From Lentisphaeria bacterium (GTDB taxonomy: Bacteria; Verrucomicrobiota; Lentisphaeria; Victivallales; Victivallaceae), in NCBI GenBank assembly GCA_018265615.1, contig JABLYX010000021.1:1-64000 (forward strand): a stretch of DNA of 64,000 nt, in the 5' to 3' direction. Made by a program: the position numbers and the translations under genes. Positions 17,656 to 25,431 of this stretch are shown here, one piece after another. The notes under the pieces were generated by a model. The model was not told where the DNA came from, did not search any database, and saw only the letters and a list, made by a program, of their open reading frames with translations. How positions within the stretch are numbered: position 1 is the stretch's first letter; each line of letters begins with the position of its first letter.

Positions 17656-18153
17656 ATGAAAAAAATGTTCCTGAGTATGGCGGTTCTCGCGTTCCTGGCG
17701 CTCGGTGCGTCGGCTGCGGCGCCGGCCGTCGCTCCGGCGGGGAATCCGGATCAGGTGACGATCCAGACGCTGCCGCCGCAGTCGTATCCGTGGTCGTTCA
17801 TCAATCTTCAGTTCTTTCCGGAAGTTCCGACGGAAGCCGGATACACCCAGACGTTCGGCGTGAAGGTCGGCGCCCCGGTTTCCGCGGGCGAAGCTCCGGT
17901 CTACGGCGTCGAGGCTTCGGTCCTGTGGGCAGGCACCGATGAAGTGAACGGGCTCCAGTGCAGTCTGATTTCCTGCAAGGCGGAGGAGGTCACGGGCATT
18001 CAGTTCTCGCTGGTCAACATGTCGGTCAAGGTGTGCGGGCTCCAGCTCGGCATCGTGAACTTCGCCGATGACGAGACGTTCCAGATCGGGTTGTTGAATT
18101 TCATCGAAAACGGACCGGTTTTCTGCCTGCCGATCGTCAATTTCAATTTCTGA
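17656..18153 (+). CDS. secreted GxQ-repeat protein, short paralogue
   Basis: 165 residues with a signal peptide (MKKMFLSMAVLAFLALGASA). The mature part has beta-strand-like repeats built on NGLQ / TGIQ / CGLQLGIVN, each followed by a small hydrophobic strand, and ends in IVNFNF. This resembles the LA_2272-type surface repeat proteins first noted in Leptospira, which are of unknown function. AGAGGAGG 8-16 bp upstream makes the start certain. It pairs with a longer paralogue 22 bp downstream, and the two share the same start (MKK), the FPxVPxx segment and the ending, so they are a tandem duplication. Probably an envelope protein. Confidence 0.75.
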   Translation: MKKMFLSMAVLAFLALGASAAAPAVAPAGNPDQVTIQTLPPQSYPWSFINLQFFPEVPTEAGYTQTFGVKVGAPVSAGEAPVYGVEASVLWAGTDEVNGLQCSLISCKAEEVTGIQFSLVNMSVKVCGLQLGIVNFADDETFQIGLLNFIENGPVFCLPIVNFNF

Positions 18154-18175
18154 AGCATTTCCGGAGGAGTGAATT

Positions 18176-18910
18176 ATGAAAAAGTTTCTGGTATTTTCGC
18201 TGATGCTCGGCTGCATGGCAGGCGTGTTCGCCGCGGATGCGGCCGCCGTTCCGGAACCGAAGGTTCAGGCGCGCACCGTCTATTATAACGATCCCGACGT
18301 TCCTCAGCCGCTCGACAAGTGGACGATCTTCCAGCTCGTCTTTCTGCCGAATGTGCCGAATTCGACGTGGAACTCGAACGTGTTCGGTCTGAAGACCGGT
18401 TGGGTCGCCTCCGGCGGCATCGGCAGCGTCTACGGCCTTGAAGTGTCGTGGGCCTATTCGGGCACCGATACGATCAACGGCGCGCAGGCCAGTTGGGTTG
18501 CGGTGAAGAGCAAGGACCTGAACGGCATCCAGGCCGCATTTGTGACCACGCTGAACTCCGGCACGCTGAACGGCCTTCAGGCGACCGGCCCCTATGCGAT
18601 GGCCGGCGACGTGCAGGGCGCGCAGTTTGCGCTGATCTCCCTGGCGAAGAACTTCACGGGCATCCAGGGCGGTCTCGCGTTGGCGCTCTCGAAGGGTTTC
18701 ACCGGCTTCCAGGCCGGAGCCGTCAGCATCGCGGACGGCCCGTTCACGGGCGTCCAGTGCGGCTTTGTGAACAAAGCCGGCGAGGAGGGCGGCGCGCTGC
18801 AGCTCGGGCTGTTCAATATGACGAACGGCAAAGGATTGCAGTTCGGCGCGATCAACTACAACAAGGACGCCTGGATTCCGGTCTTCCCGATTCTGAACTT
18901 CAGCTTCTGA
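18176..18910 (+). CDS. secreted GxQ-repeat protein, long paralogue
   Basis: 244 residues with a signal peptide cleaved near 19-20 (FAADA). The mature protein holds about eight imperfect repeats of some 20 residues, each centred on a [NTG]-G-x-Q unit (NGAQ, NGIQ, NGLQ, QGAQ, TGIQ, TGFQ, TGVQ, KGLQ), and ends ILNFSF. The spacing suggests a beta-solenoid or stacked beta-strand fold. The family resembles LA_2272-type repeat proteins, whose function is unknown. It has a good GGAGG site upstream and is cotranscribed with the shorter paralogue. Confidence 0.75.
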   Translation: MKKFLVFSLMLGCMAGVFAADAAAVPEPKVQARTVYYNDPDVPQPLDKWTIFQLVFLPNVPNSTWNSNVFGLKTGWVASGGIGSVYGLEVSWAYSGTDTINGAQASWVAVKSKDLNGIQAAFVTTLNSGTLNGLQATGPYAMAGDVQGAQFALISLAKNFTGIQGGLALALSKGFTGFQAGAVSIADGPFTGVQCGFVNKAGEEGGALQLGLFNMTNGKGLQFGAINYNKDAWIPVFPILNFSF

Positions 18911-18939
18911 TCGGCTGAATCCGCTTAAAGGAGAAGGAT

Positions 18940-19221
18940 ATGCGCGATCTCGAAGATGATCCCCGGTTCAAAGAGCTGCTGCGGCAGGTCGAGGCCGTGG
19001 ACATCCCCGGCTACCCCGACTGGAAACGGGGGTGGCGGTGGGGACTCGCCGCCGGAGTTTCGGCGGGTATTCTGATTGCGCTCTTTCTCCTGATCAGCGG
19101 TAAAATCGAGAACTTCGGAAAGCGCCTGCTCGAATACGGCTGGACCGCGGCGGCGATTGCCGTTACGGTTTTTCTTGTGGTGTGGGCGATCGGCGCGTTC
19201 CGGCCGCAGAATCTGCGATGA
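18940..19221 (+). CDS. small two-TM membrane protein
   Basis: 93 residues: a charged N-terminus (about 1-30) and two membrane helices (about 33-53 and 66-84) joined by a short charged loop. No family recognised. AAAGGAGAAGG lies 4-14 bp upstream. Its stop overlaps the ATG of the helicase gene (ATGA), so the two are translationally coupled. Confidence 0.65.
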   Translation: MRDLEDDPRFKELLRQVEAVDIPGYPDWKRGWRWGLAAGVSAGILIALFLLISGKIENFGKRLLEYGWTAAAIAVTVFLVVWAIGAFRPQNLR

Positions 19222-20600
19222 ATCCTGTTCTCTCTTTCGAAGCCGGAACGTTGACGTTTTCCGGCATGGATGCGGCGGAGCTGCCGGGTGCGCTCCGTCG
19301 TTTTCTGCGTTTTGACGAGCGGACCCGGAACTGCCGGGGACGCGGCTGCGATTATGCTTCGATCGTAATCGCGCTGCAGCAGGCCGGCATCGCATTCGAG
19401 GACAGGGCGCGCGCTTTCACCCCCGTGGAAGATCTTTCGCTCGCGGTCGAGCTTGTTCCGCGCGCGCACCAGAATACCGCGTTCAACGCATGGCGCGCGG
19501 GGCTGTTCCGCGGCGTCGCCGCCCTGCCGACCGGCAGCGGCAAGACCGTGCTCGCCGTGATGGCGACGGCTTACCTGAAACGTCCCGCGATTTACCTTGT
19601 CCCGACGATCGACCTGCTCGGACAGTGGGTCGGCGTGCTCGAACACTTCTTCGGGCGCGAGATCGGCATGCTCGGCGGCGGGGAACGGTCGATCCGCGAG
19701 CTGACGGTCAGTACCTACGACTCGGCCGTGCTGAACATGGAGTTTATCGGCAACCGCTTCGGGCTGCTGGTCGCGGACGAGTGTCACCACCTGCCGGGGC
19801 CGGAGACGCGGCTCGCCGCCGCGATGGCGATCGCGCCGTACCGGCTCGGGCTCTCCGCCACGCCGGAGCTGCCGGACGACCGCGCCGCCGTGCTGGAGGA
19901 TATGCTCGGGCCCATCGTCTGCCGGGTCGAAATCGGCGAGCTCGAGGGGAAGGTCCTCTCGTATTACCGGACGATTCCGATCCCGGTCGAGCTCGATCCC
20001 GACGAAGCGGAGGCGTATGCGCGCAACCGGCAGGTGTACACCGGCTTCCTCGCGGCGAACCGGCTGAATTTCCGCTTCAAATCGGAGTGGGGGCGGTTCC
20101 TCGGGCTCTGTGCGCGGCTCCCCGGCGGGCGCGACGTTTTCCGCGCATTCCTCGAACAGCGGCGCATCGCGCGCGGCGGCGAGGCGAAAATCCGCATGGT
20201 CTGGGAGCTGGTGAACCGCCACGCCGGTGAGCGCATCATCATTTTTACGGCCGACAACGCGACCGCCTACGATCTCGGCCGCCGCTTCTGCTGGCCGGTC
20301 ATCACGCACCGCACGAAGCCGGGTGAGCGCAAGGAGTTCCTCGACCTCTTCCGGGAGGGGAGCTATACGGTGCTCGTCACGAGCAAGGTGCTGAACGAGG
20401 GGGTGGACGTGCCGGCCGTCGCGGTCGGGATCATCCTCTCGGGTTCTGCGAGCGTGCGCGAACATGTGCAGCGGCTCGGCCGGATCCTGCGCCCCGCGCC
20501 CGGCAAGGAGCAGGCGTTGCTGTATGAGCTTGTGAGCGCCGGAACCAGTGAAGAGGGCGTCAGTGCACGTCGCCGCGAACATAAGGCGTACTCCAAATGA
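19218..20600 (+). CDS. XPB/Rad25-like SF2 DNA helicase
   Basis: 460 residues with a full set of superfamily 2 motifs: TGSGKT Walker A (105-110), DECHH motif II (187-191), LSATPEL motif III, then in the second RecA domain IIIFTADN, TSKVLNEGVDVP (V) and QRLGRILRP (VI). The order and the short N-terminal region (about 85 residues) resemble stand-alone bacterial XPB-like helicases. It is probably involved in DNA repair or nucleic-acid remodelling in the cytoplasm. ATG 19218 is set by overlap with the small membrane protein gene; its stop overlaps the next start (ATGA). Confidence 0.85.
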   Translation: MNPVLSFEAGTLTFSGMDAAELPGALRRFLRFDERTRNCRGRGCDYASIVIALQQAGIAFEDRARAFTPVEDLSLAVELVPRAHQNTAFNAWRAGLFRGVAALPTGSGKTVLAVMATAYLKRPAIYLVPTIDLLGQWVGVLEHFFGREIGMLGGGERSIRELTVSTYDSAVLNMEFIGNRFGLLVADECHHLPGPETRLAAAMAIAPYRLGLSATPELPDDRAAVLEDMLGPIVCRVEIGELEGKVLSYYRTIPIPVELDPDEAEAYARNRQVYTGFLAANRLNFRFKSEWGRFLGLCARLPGGRDVFRAFLEQRRIARGGEAKIRMVWELVNRHAGERIIIFTADNATAYDLGRRFCWPVITHRTKPGERKEFLDLFREGSYTVLVTSKVLNEGVDVPAVAVGIILSGSASVREHVQRLGRILRPAPGKEQALLYELVSAGTSEEGVSARRREHKAYSK

Positions 20601-22651
20601 ACGGACTGAATACACCGGAACTCCTGGCTCCGGCCGGAAACCTCGAAACCGCGCTCGCGGCGTATGACGCCGGGGCGGATGCGGTTTATTGCGGGCTCGG
20701 CAAGTTCAATGCGCGCGAGCGTGCCGAGAACTTCACGTCCGACTCCCTCGCGCGGCTGCTCGAGTATGCGCATGCGCGCGGCCGGAAGCTCTATCTCACG
20801 CTGAATACGCTCGTGAAGGAGCAGGAGCTCCCCGAGGTCGCCGCTTATCTGGCTGAACTCGTGAAGCTGCGCCCCGATGCGCTGATTGTCCAGGATCTTG
20901 GCGTGCTTGCGTTGGCGCGGGAATATTTTCCGTCGCTCGTGCTCCACGCCTCCACGCAGATGGGGATTCACAACTCCGCCGGCGTCGCGGCCGCCGGACG
21001 GTTCGGAGTAAGGCGCGTGATCCTCGAGCGGCAGGTCACGCTCGAGGAGCTCCGGGCGATCGCGGCGGCTTCCCGCCTCGAGCTCGAGGTGTTCATTCAC
21101 GGGTCGCTCTGCTGTTCGCTCTCGGGTCAGTGTCTTTTCTCCTCCGCCCTGGGAGGGTGGAGCGGCAACCGCGGCAAGTGCAGGCAGCTGTGCCGCCGCC
21201 GCTATGAAATTCAGGGGCGCAAGGGGTTCTTCCTCTCGCCGCGCGATTTGTACGGGGTTCCGCTGCTGCCGGAGCTGCGCCGCATCGGCGTTGCCTCCCT
21301 GAAGGTCGAAGGGCGGCTGCGTTCACCCGATTATGTCTGGAAGACCGTGAAGGCGTACCGCATGCTGCTCGACGGTCCCGTCGATCCGCCGCCGGAACTG
21401 CTGGCTGAGGCGGAGCTGCTGCTGCGCTCGACCGCGACGCGGCGCGCATCGGACGGGTTCTACTCTGCGCGCGGCTACAGTACCCTGATCGATGCGGAAC
21501 GGCTCGGTTCCTTCGGGATTGTGGTCGGCCGGGTCGAAAAGCGCGCTGCCGCCGGGATCTCCGTTGCGGCACAGGAACGGCTCCATCTGGGGGACCGGCT
21601 CCGGTTGGTGCCGCCGGACGGCGGCGAGGGGGAGAGCTTCACGCTGATTTCACTCCGTTACCGGGGGCAGGAGGCGGTCAGGGTGCGCGCCGGGTCGCTC
21701 TGCTTCATTCCGGGCGATTTTTCGGCGTATCCGGGGTGGCTGCTCTATAAGATCGGAGAGAATGGGTTCGATTTCAGCCGGCAGGCCGCATCGCTTCCGG
21801 CCGGCCGGCACCCGCTCGGCGTCTTCCTGCGCCTGAGCAGTTCGAAGTGGACCGGCACGGTCGCGGAGCTGCCGGGGGAGCGCTGGGAGCGTGATGTCGA
21901 TTTCGCCCCGGCCGGGAAAAAGCCGTTCACGGCGGAGGATGCGCGGGAGGCGTTCAACTCCGCTGTGCCGGAGCCGTGGAGCGCGCCCGGCGTTTCCGCC
22001 GAGGTGGACGGGGCGTTTTTCGTGCCTGCGAGCGTCCTCAAAGCGTTGCGGCGCGAATTCTGGGAGTGGGCCGCGGCGCGGCTTTCGCCGGAGCTGCTGC
22101 ACGGAGAGGCCGCCGGGGCGCTCTGCCGCTTTTACCGGGATGACCGGGCGCTGCCGGGAGAGCTCCCGGCGTGGACTCCCGCGCCGGATGCGTTCTCCGT
22201 ACCCGGCTTTACGCCGGAGGGGGAGCTTGCGGCGCTCAGGCGGAAACTCCGCGAGATGTATGACGCGGGGATCCGGGTGTTCCGCGCCGGCGCACTGCAC
22301 GGCCTCGAGCTTCTGCGGGAGCTGCCGGGGGATATCCGGATCGCGGCGGGGTTCCCGCTGCCGGTCTGCAACTCCCGGGCCGCGCAGGAGCTGAAGCGGT
22401 GCGGCGTCAGGGCCGTCGAACCGTTCGCCGAGCTGGACCGTGCGGCGCTCGAAGCGTTCCGCGCAAAGTCGCCGCTGCCGTTCGACGGGCCGGAGCGGCG
22501 GGAGATCCCGCTGCTCGTGACCCGGCTGCGGCTGGCGGAAGAGGGCTGGAGCGATGAGCGCGGCAAACGGTTCCGCGTGAAGCGGGAGGAGGGGTTGTCG
22601 AAGCTGTATCCGGAGGCGCCGGCCGATTTCCGGGAGAATGAGTGGAAGTAG
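20597..22651 (+). CDS. U32-family (RlhA-type) protein
   Basis: 684 residues. The N-terminal half is the U32 domain: PELLAPAGNLETALAAYDAGADAVY (beginning about residue 7), STQMGIHN, EVFIHGSLCCSLSGQCLFS, then a Cys pattern GNRGKCRQLCRRRY that could ligate an iron-sulfur cluster. The C-terminal half fits the extension called DUF3656. Members include RlhA, which hydroxylates C2501 of 23S rRNA, and proteins annotated as collagenase-like peptidases. RNA hydroxylation is the better guess here, but the sequence alone does not settle it. It overlaps the helicase gene by 4 bp. Confidence 0.82.
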   Translation: MNGLNTPELLAPAGNLETALAAYDAGADAVYCGLGKFNARERAENFTSDSLARLLEYAHARGRKLYLTLNTLVKEQELPEVAAYLAELVKLRPDALIVQDLGVLALAREYFPSLVLHASTQMGIHNSAGVAAAGRFGVRRVILERQVTLEELRAIAAASRLELEVFIHGSLCCSLSGQCLFSSALGGWSGNRGKCRQLCRRRYEIQGRKGFFLSPRDLYGVPLLPELRRIGVASLKVEGRLRSPDYVWKTVKAYRMLLDGPVDPPPELLAEAELLLRSTATRRASDGFYSARGYSTLIDAERLGSFGIVVGRVEKRAAAGISVAAQERLHLGDRLRLVPPDGGEGESFTLISLRYRGQEAVRVRAGSLCFIPGDFSAYPGWLLYKIGENGFDFSRQAASLPAGRHPLGVFLRLSSSKWTGTVAELPGERWERDVDFAPAGKKPFTAEDAREAFNSAVPEPWSAPGVSAEVDGAFFVPASVLKALRREFWEWAAARLSPELLHGEAAGALCRFYRDDRALPGELPAWTPAPDAFSVPGFTPEGELAALRRKLREMYDAGIRVFRAGALHGLELLRELPGDIRIAAGFPLPVCNSRAAQELKRCGVRAVEPFAELDRAALEAFRAKSPLPFDGPERREIPLLVTRLRLAEEGWSDERGKRFRVKREEGLSKLYPEAPADFRENEWK

Positions 22652-22670
22652 GCCGGAAGGATCCGATTTC

Positions 22671-23888
22671 ATGAAGCGATTATCCCTGCGGCTCGGCGTG
22701 CTCGACTGCGCCGTGATGTGCTGTTTTCTCGTTTATTCGGCCAGCGCGGTGCTGCTGGCCATCTCCTTTGTCGAGATGGCGAAGCCGGAAGAGCTGAATT
22801 TTTCCATGACCGGGGGCGGGGCGATCCATGCGATCCGGATCATGACCGTATTTTTCGTGCTGTTCGGCAGCGGATTCGCCGCCGCCCGCTTCGGCAAGTG
22901 TCTTTCGATCGGTGTATCCGCGGCGCTGCTCGTTGCCGGGCTGCTGCTGGCGGGAAGTGCCCGGAGCTATGGCATGCTGGTTCCCGCTGTTGGAATCATC
23001 GGGCTCGGGCAGGGGTGTATCGAAGGGCTGCTGAACCCCGTGATTCAGGATCTGCACCCGGAGGATTCGGGCAGGTATCTGAATTTCCACAACGCCTTCT
23101 GGTCGATCGGCGTGGTCGGCACGATGGTGTTAGGCGGAGAACTGCTTTCGTGGGGAGTCCCATGGCGCGCGCTTTTCTGCTGCACCGGCATTTTTGCAGC
23201 GGTTCCGGCGTGGCTGTTCCTGCGTCACCGGAGGCGGCTGCCGCTGCAGCGGAGGGTTCCGGCGCGCCGGACATTTTTCGAGATGCGCCGCGCTTTCCGG
23301 ATTCCGCGGTTCTGGATGTTCTTTCTCATGATGATCCTCGCGGGCGCGGCGGAGGCGGCGTTCACCTACTGGAGCGCGAGCTATCTGCAGACCGGCTTCG
23401 GCTCGACCGCGCGTTTTGCCGGTTTCGGTGCGGCGGTCTTCTCCTGCGGCATGATTGCAACGCGCGTGGTGATCGGCGCGTCCTCCATCCGCCAGGAGGG
23501 GTTGAAGCGGCTGCTGACCGGATCCGCATGGGCCGGACTGATCGTAACGCTGATTTTTCCGCTGGCGGCTTCCCGCTCCTTTGTGGTCTTCATGCTGTTC
23601 ATGGCCGGGGTGACGACCAGCTGCTTCTGGCCGACGCTGCAGTCCTATGCGGCGGATGTGCTGCGGGCGGATTCCACGATGATCTTCATCCTGCTCTCAT
23701 GCGCGGGGATTCCGGGAGCGGGGCTCATGGTTTTTGCGATGGGGGCGCTCGGCGATCTGGCCGGGCTGAAAGTCAGTTATTTCGCTGTTCCGCCGGCCTT
23801 TGCCGGGTTGATCGCCATGCTGCGGAAAGATGGCAGCATCCGTTGGCGGCGCTGCCGCGAACTGCCCGTCTCCGGCAGGGGGAAGTGA
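22671..23888 (+). CDS. MFS transporter
   Basis: 405 residues with about 12 predicted membrane helices and an MFS-like arrangement of two six-helix halves separated by a basic loop (around 190-215). The ATG at 22671 is preferred to one at 22638, because GGAAGGA precedes it and the TM1 region then starts at a normal place. It lies 19 bp after the U32 gene. It converges on a LacI-family regulator, which suggests, but does not prove, a sugar or sugar-acid substrate. Confidence 0.8.
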   Translation: MKRLSLRLGVLDCAVMCCFLVYSASAVLLAISFVEMAKPEELNFSMTGGGAIHAIRIMTVFFVLFGSGFAAARFGKCLSIGVSAALLVAGLLLAGSARSYGMLVPAVGIIGLGQGCIEGLLNPVIQDLHPEDSGRYLNFHNAFWSIGVVGTMVLGGELLSWGVPWRALFCCTGIFAAVPAWLFLRHRRRLPLQRRVPARRTFFEMRRAFRIPRFWMFFLMMILAGAAEAAFTYWSASYLQTGFGSTARFAGFGAAVFSCGMIATRVVIGASSIRQEGLKRLLTGSAWAGLIVTLIFPLAASRSFVVFMLFMAGVTTSCFWPTLQSYAADVLRADSTMIFILLSCAGIPGAGLMVFAMGALGDLAGLKVSYFAVPPAFAGLIAMLRKDGSIRWRRCRELPVSGRGK

Positions 23889-23895
23889 GCTTCCG

Positions 23896-24954
23896 CTATC
23901 GGAGCAGCTCCGCGGGCCGGAGTGCTTCCGCCGGCGCTTCTTCGAGTTCGAAATACTCCGTACTGGGGGGCTGCGAAGAATTTTCCGCCGCTTTCAAGGC
24001 CAGCTCCGCGGCTTTTATCCCGATTCTGTTGAGGCTGTAGAGATGCAGCCGGAGTGTCTGGAAGGGGAGCTCCCCGGGAAGTTCTCCGGTCCGGTCCGGC
24101 AACAGCCAGTGAAGCATCTGCCGGTTCTCCTCGGAGCAGGTTGCGTTGACGTGCAGTCTGTCGATGCAGCAGACGCGGGAGAGCTTCGGAAGCAGGCCGG
24201 GCAGAACGAGCAGATGGGTGCAGAAGAGCCCGTCGATTCCAGACAGTGCGGAGATGTCCTGCACCGGGGGATTCAGATTGACTTCGATGATCTCGCTGCG
24301 CGGAACGCCGTTTGCCAGCAGCGCATCCCGGTAGCCCTTTGCTATTTCAAGGTTGCGGAGCATAGTGAGCTCCGTATCAAGGAGCCCGAATCTGCGGCAC
24401 CCGAGCTGCAGCTGCTGCAGCGCCGCTTTCCGCCCGGTTTCACGCTCGCGGAAGCGCTGTTGGAAGAATGAGGGGATATCCGTGCCCGGGAACAGCGAAA
24501 TTACCGGCGGCATTTCCGGGTTGCGGGCAATCATCCGCTTCAGGTGTTCAGTCGTATGCCGGCCGTGCGGCTGCATGCAGGGGAAGTGGATGATTGCGTC
24601 GACGCCGAAGTAGATCATCTTCTCGAAAGCCGTCGCTTCCTCCTCGAGCCGGTTGCGGCAGGGATGGACCGTCAGGTTTTTCTCCTGCGGCGTCAGGACC
24701 TGCGCGAGTCCCTCGAGGATCGACCCGCAGACCAGCGGCATGTCGTACCCGGCGATGAATCCGATGCTGTTGCTCCGGCGGCTCAGCATGGCCTGGGCAT
24801 GAAAGTTCGGCCGGAACCCGAGTTCGGCCGCCTTGGCCCGGATTCGGTCGTACATCTCCCGGCTGAGCTCGGATTTCTCCGGCGAACGGCCGAGGGCCCG
24901 CGATACGGTGGAGGGAGATACCCCGCACTGTTCGGCGAATTTTCGGATATTCAT
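23896..24954 (-). CDS. LacI-family transcriptional regulator
   Basis: 352 residues: an N-terminal helix-turn-helix (NIRKFAEQCGVSPSTVSRALG, about 2-22), a hinge helix region near 45-60, and a periplasmic-binding-protein-like effector domain with the IGFI start. ATG 24954 fits the LacI family; an extension to 24993 would add 13 untypical residues. It is transcribed away from the polysaccharide operon, from a promoter 40-68 bp upstream, and the shared divergent region holds LacI-type palindromes. It could therefore control the convergent MFS gene, the big operon, itself, or all three. Confidence 0.9.
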   Translation of the reverse strand: MNIRKFAEQCGVSPSTVSRALGRSPEKSELSREMYDRIRAKAAELGFRPNFHAQAMLSRRSNSIGFIAGYDMPLVCGSILEGLAQVLTPQEKNLTVHPCRNRLEEEATAFEKMIYFGVDAIIHFPCMQPHGRHTTEHLKRMIARNPEMPPVISLFPGTDIPSFFQQRFRERETGRKAALQQLQLGCRRFGLLDTELTMLRNLEIAKGYRDALLANGVPRSEIIEVNLNPPVQDISALSGIDGLFCTHLLVLPGLLPKLSRVCCIDRLHVNATCSEENRQMLHWLLPDRTGELPGELPFQTLRLHLYSLNRIGIKAAELALKAAENSSQPPSTEYFELEEAPAEALRPAELLR

Positions 24955-24993
24955 GGCATAAGGACTCCAAATCAGCTTTACAGTATCGCGCAT

Positions 24994-25022
24994 AATTTAG
25001 TTGTATTGTTGTCGAATGTCAA
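24994..25022 (-). promoter_or_regulatory. promoter of the LacI-family regulator gene
   Basis: On the - strand, TTGACA (25022-25017, 6 of 6 consensus), a 17-bp spacer and TAAATT (24999-24994, 4 of 6) lie about 40 bp before the ATG at 24954. Confidence 0.6.
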
Positions 25023-25077
25023 TCGTGTTTATAAGTAAAATTTTATGATTTTAAGAGGTTCTGAGGCGATTGCGGAC

Positions 25078-25105
25078 TTGACAAATCCGAAGAATGAAAT
25101 ATAAT
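25078..25105 (+). promoter_or_regulatory. fully consensus sigma70 promoter of the signalling/polysaccharide operon
   Basis: TTGACA (25078-25083), a 16-bp spacer and TATAAT (25100-25105): all 12 consensus bases match. Transcription would begin near 25112 and give a leader of about 320 nt before the first kinase ATG. In the leader (25106-25431) I see the two inverted repeats listed separately but no riboswitch I recognise, no strong terminator and no convincing leader gene. Confidence 0.75.
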
Positions 25106-25168
25106 ATTATATCGAGTGAACGGATGCGGGCGGAAAATGACCGGCAAATATGCAGTTTTGATGGATAA

Positions 25169-25186
25169 ATGTTGTATATGCAACAT
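25169..25186. promoter_or_regulatory. inverted repeat, candidate operator 1
   Basis: ATGTTG, six bases, CAACAT: perfect 6-bp arms around TATATG. Its half-sites (CAACAT / ATGTTG) recur in the second palindrome 54 bp downstream. Candidate regulator site in the leader of the big operon. Confidence 0.45.
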
Positions 25187-25223
25187 ATTCAATAACATAG
25201 ACGGATTGGTCGCCGGGGGATCT

Positions 25224-25239
25224 TCGCAACATGTTGCGA
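25224..25239. promoter_or_regulatory. perfect 16-bp palindrome, candidate LacI-type operator 2
   Basis: TCGCAACATGTTGCGA is a perfect palindrome. Its CGCAA...TTGCG arms and 16-bp size match the layout of PurR/LacI-class operators, although the centre is AT instead of the usual CG. A LacI-family gene starts 270 bp away. The two palindrome centres are 54 bp apart, close to five helical turns. Confidence 0.5.
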
Positions 25240-25431
25240 GTTTCTCCGGTTTTCTTTGATCCGGTCTCCGTTTCCGGTTCCGCGCGAATCAATTAATCGG
25301 CTGGAACAAGTAAGATTTTATGATGGACGCGGGGTGCGGCCGGTTTTCGGAATGAGAGGCCGGAAGCCGGATTTTGCGGATGTCGCGGTGCCGTTTCCGG
25401 AATCGGGCGGTCAGAAAGGGAATATCAGGGT

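Noticed and set aside
23881..23894. Terminator between the MFS and LacI-family genes
   Set aside because: Only a 5-bp stem (GGAAG/CTTCC) with no T-run on either strand.
25112..25431. A cyclic-di-GMP or other riboswitch in the leader
   Set aside because: I looked for the conserved core of the common classes and did not find one; only simple palindromes are visible.
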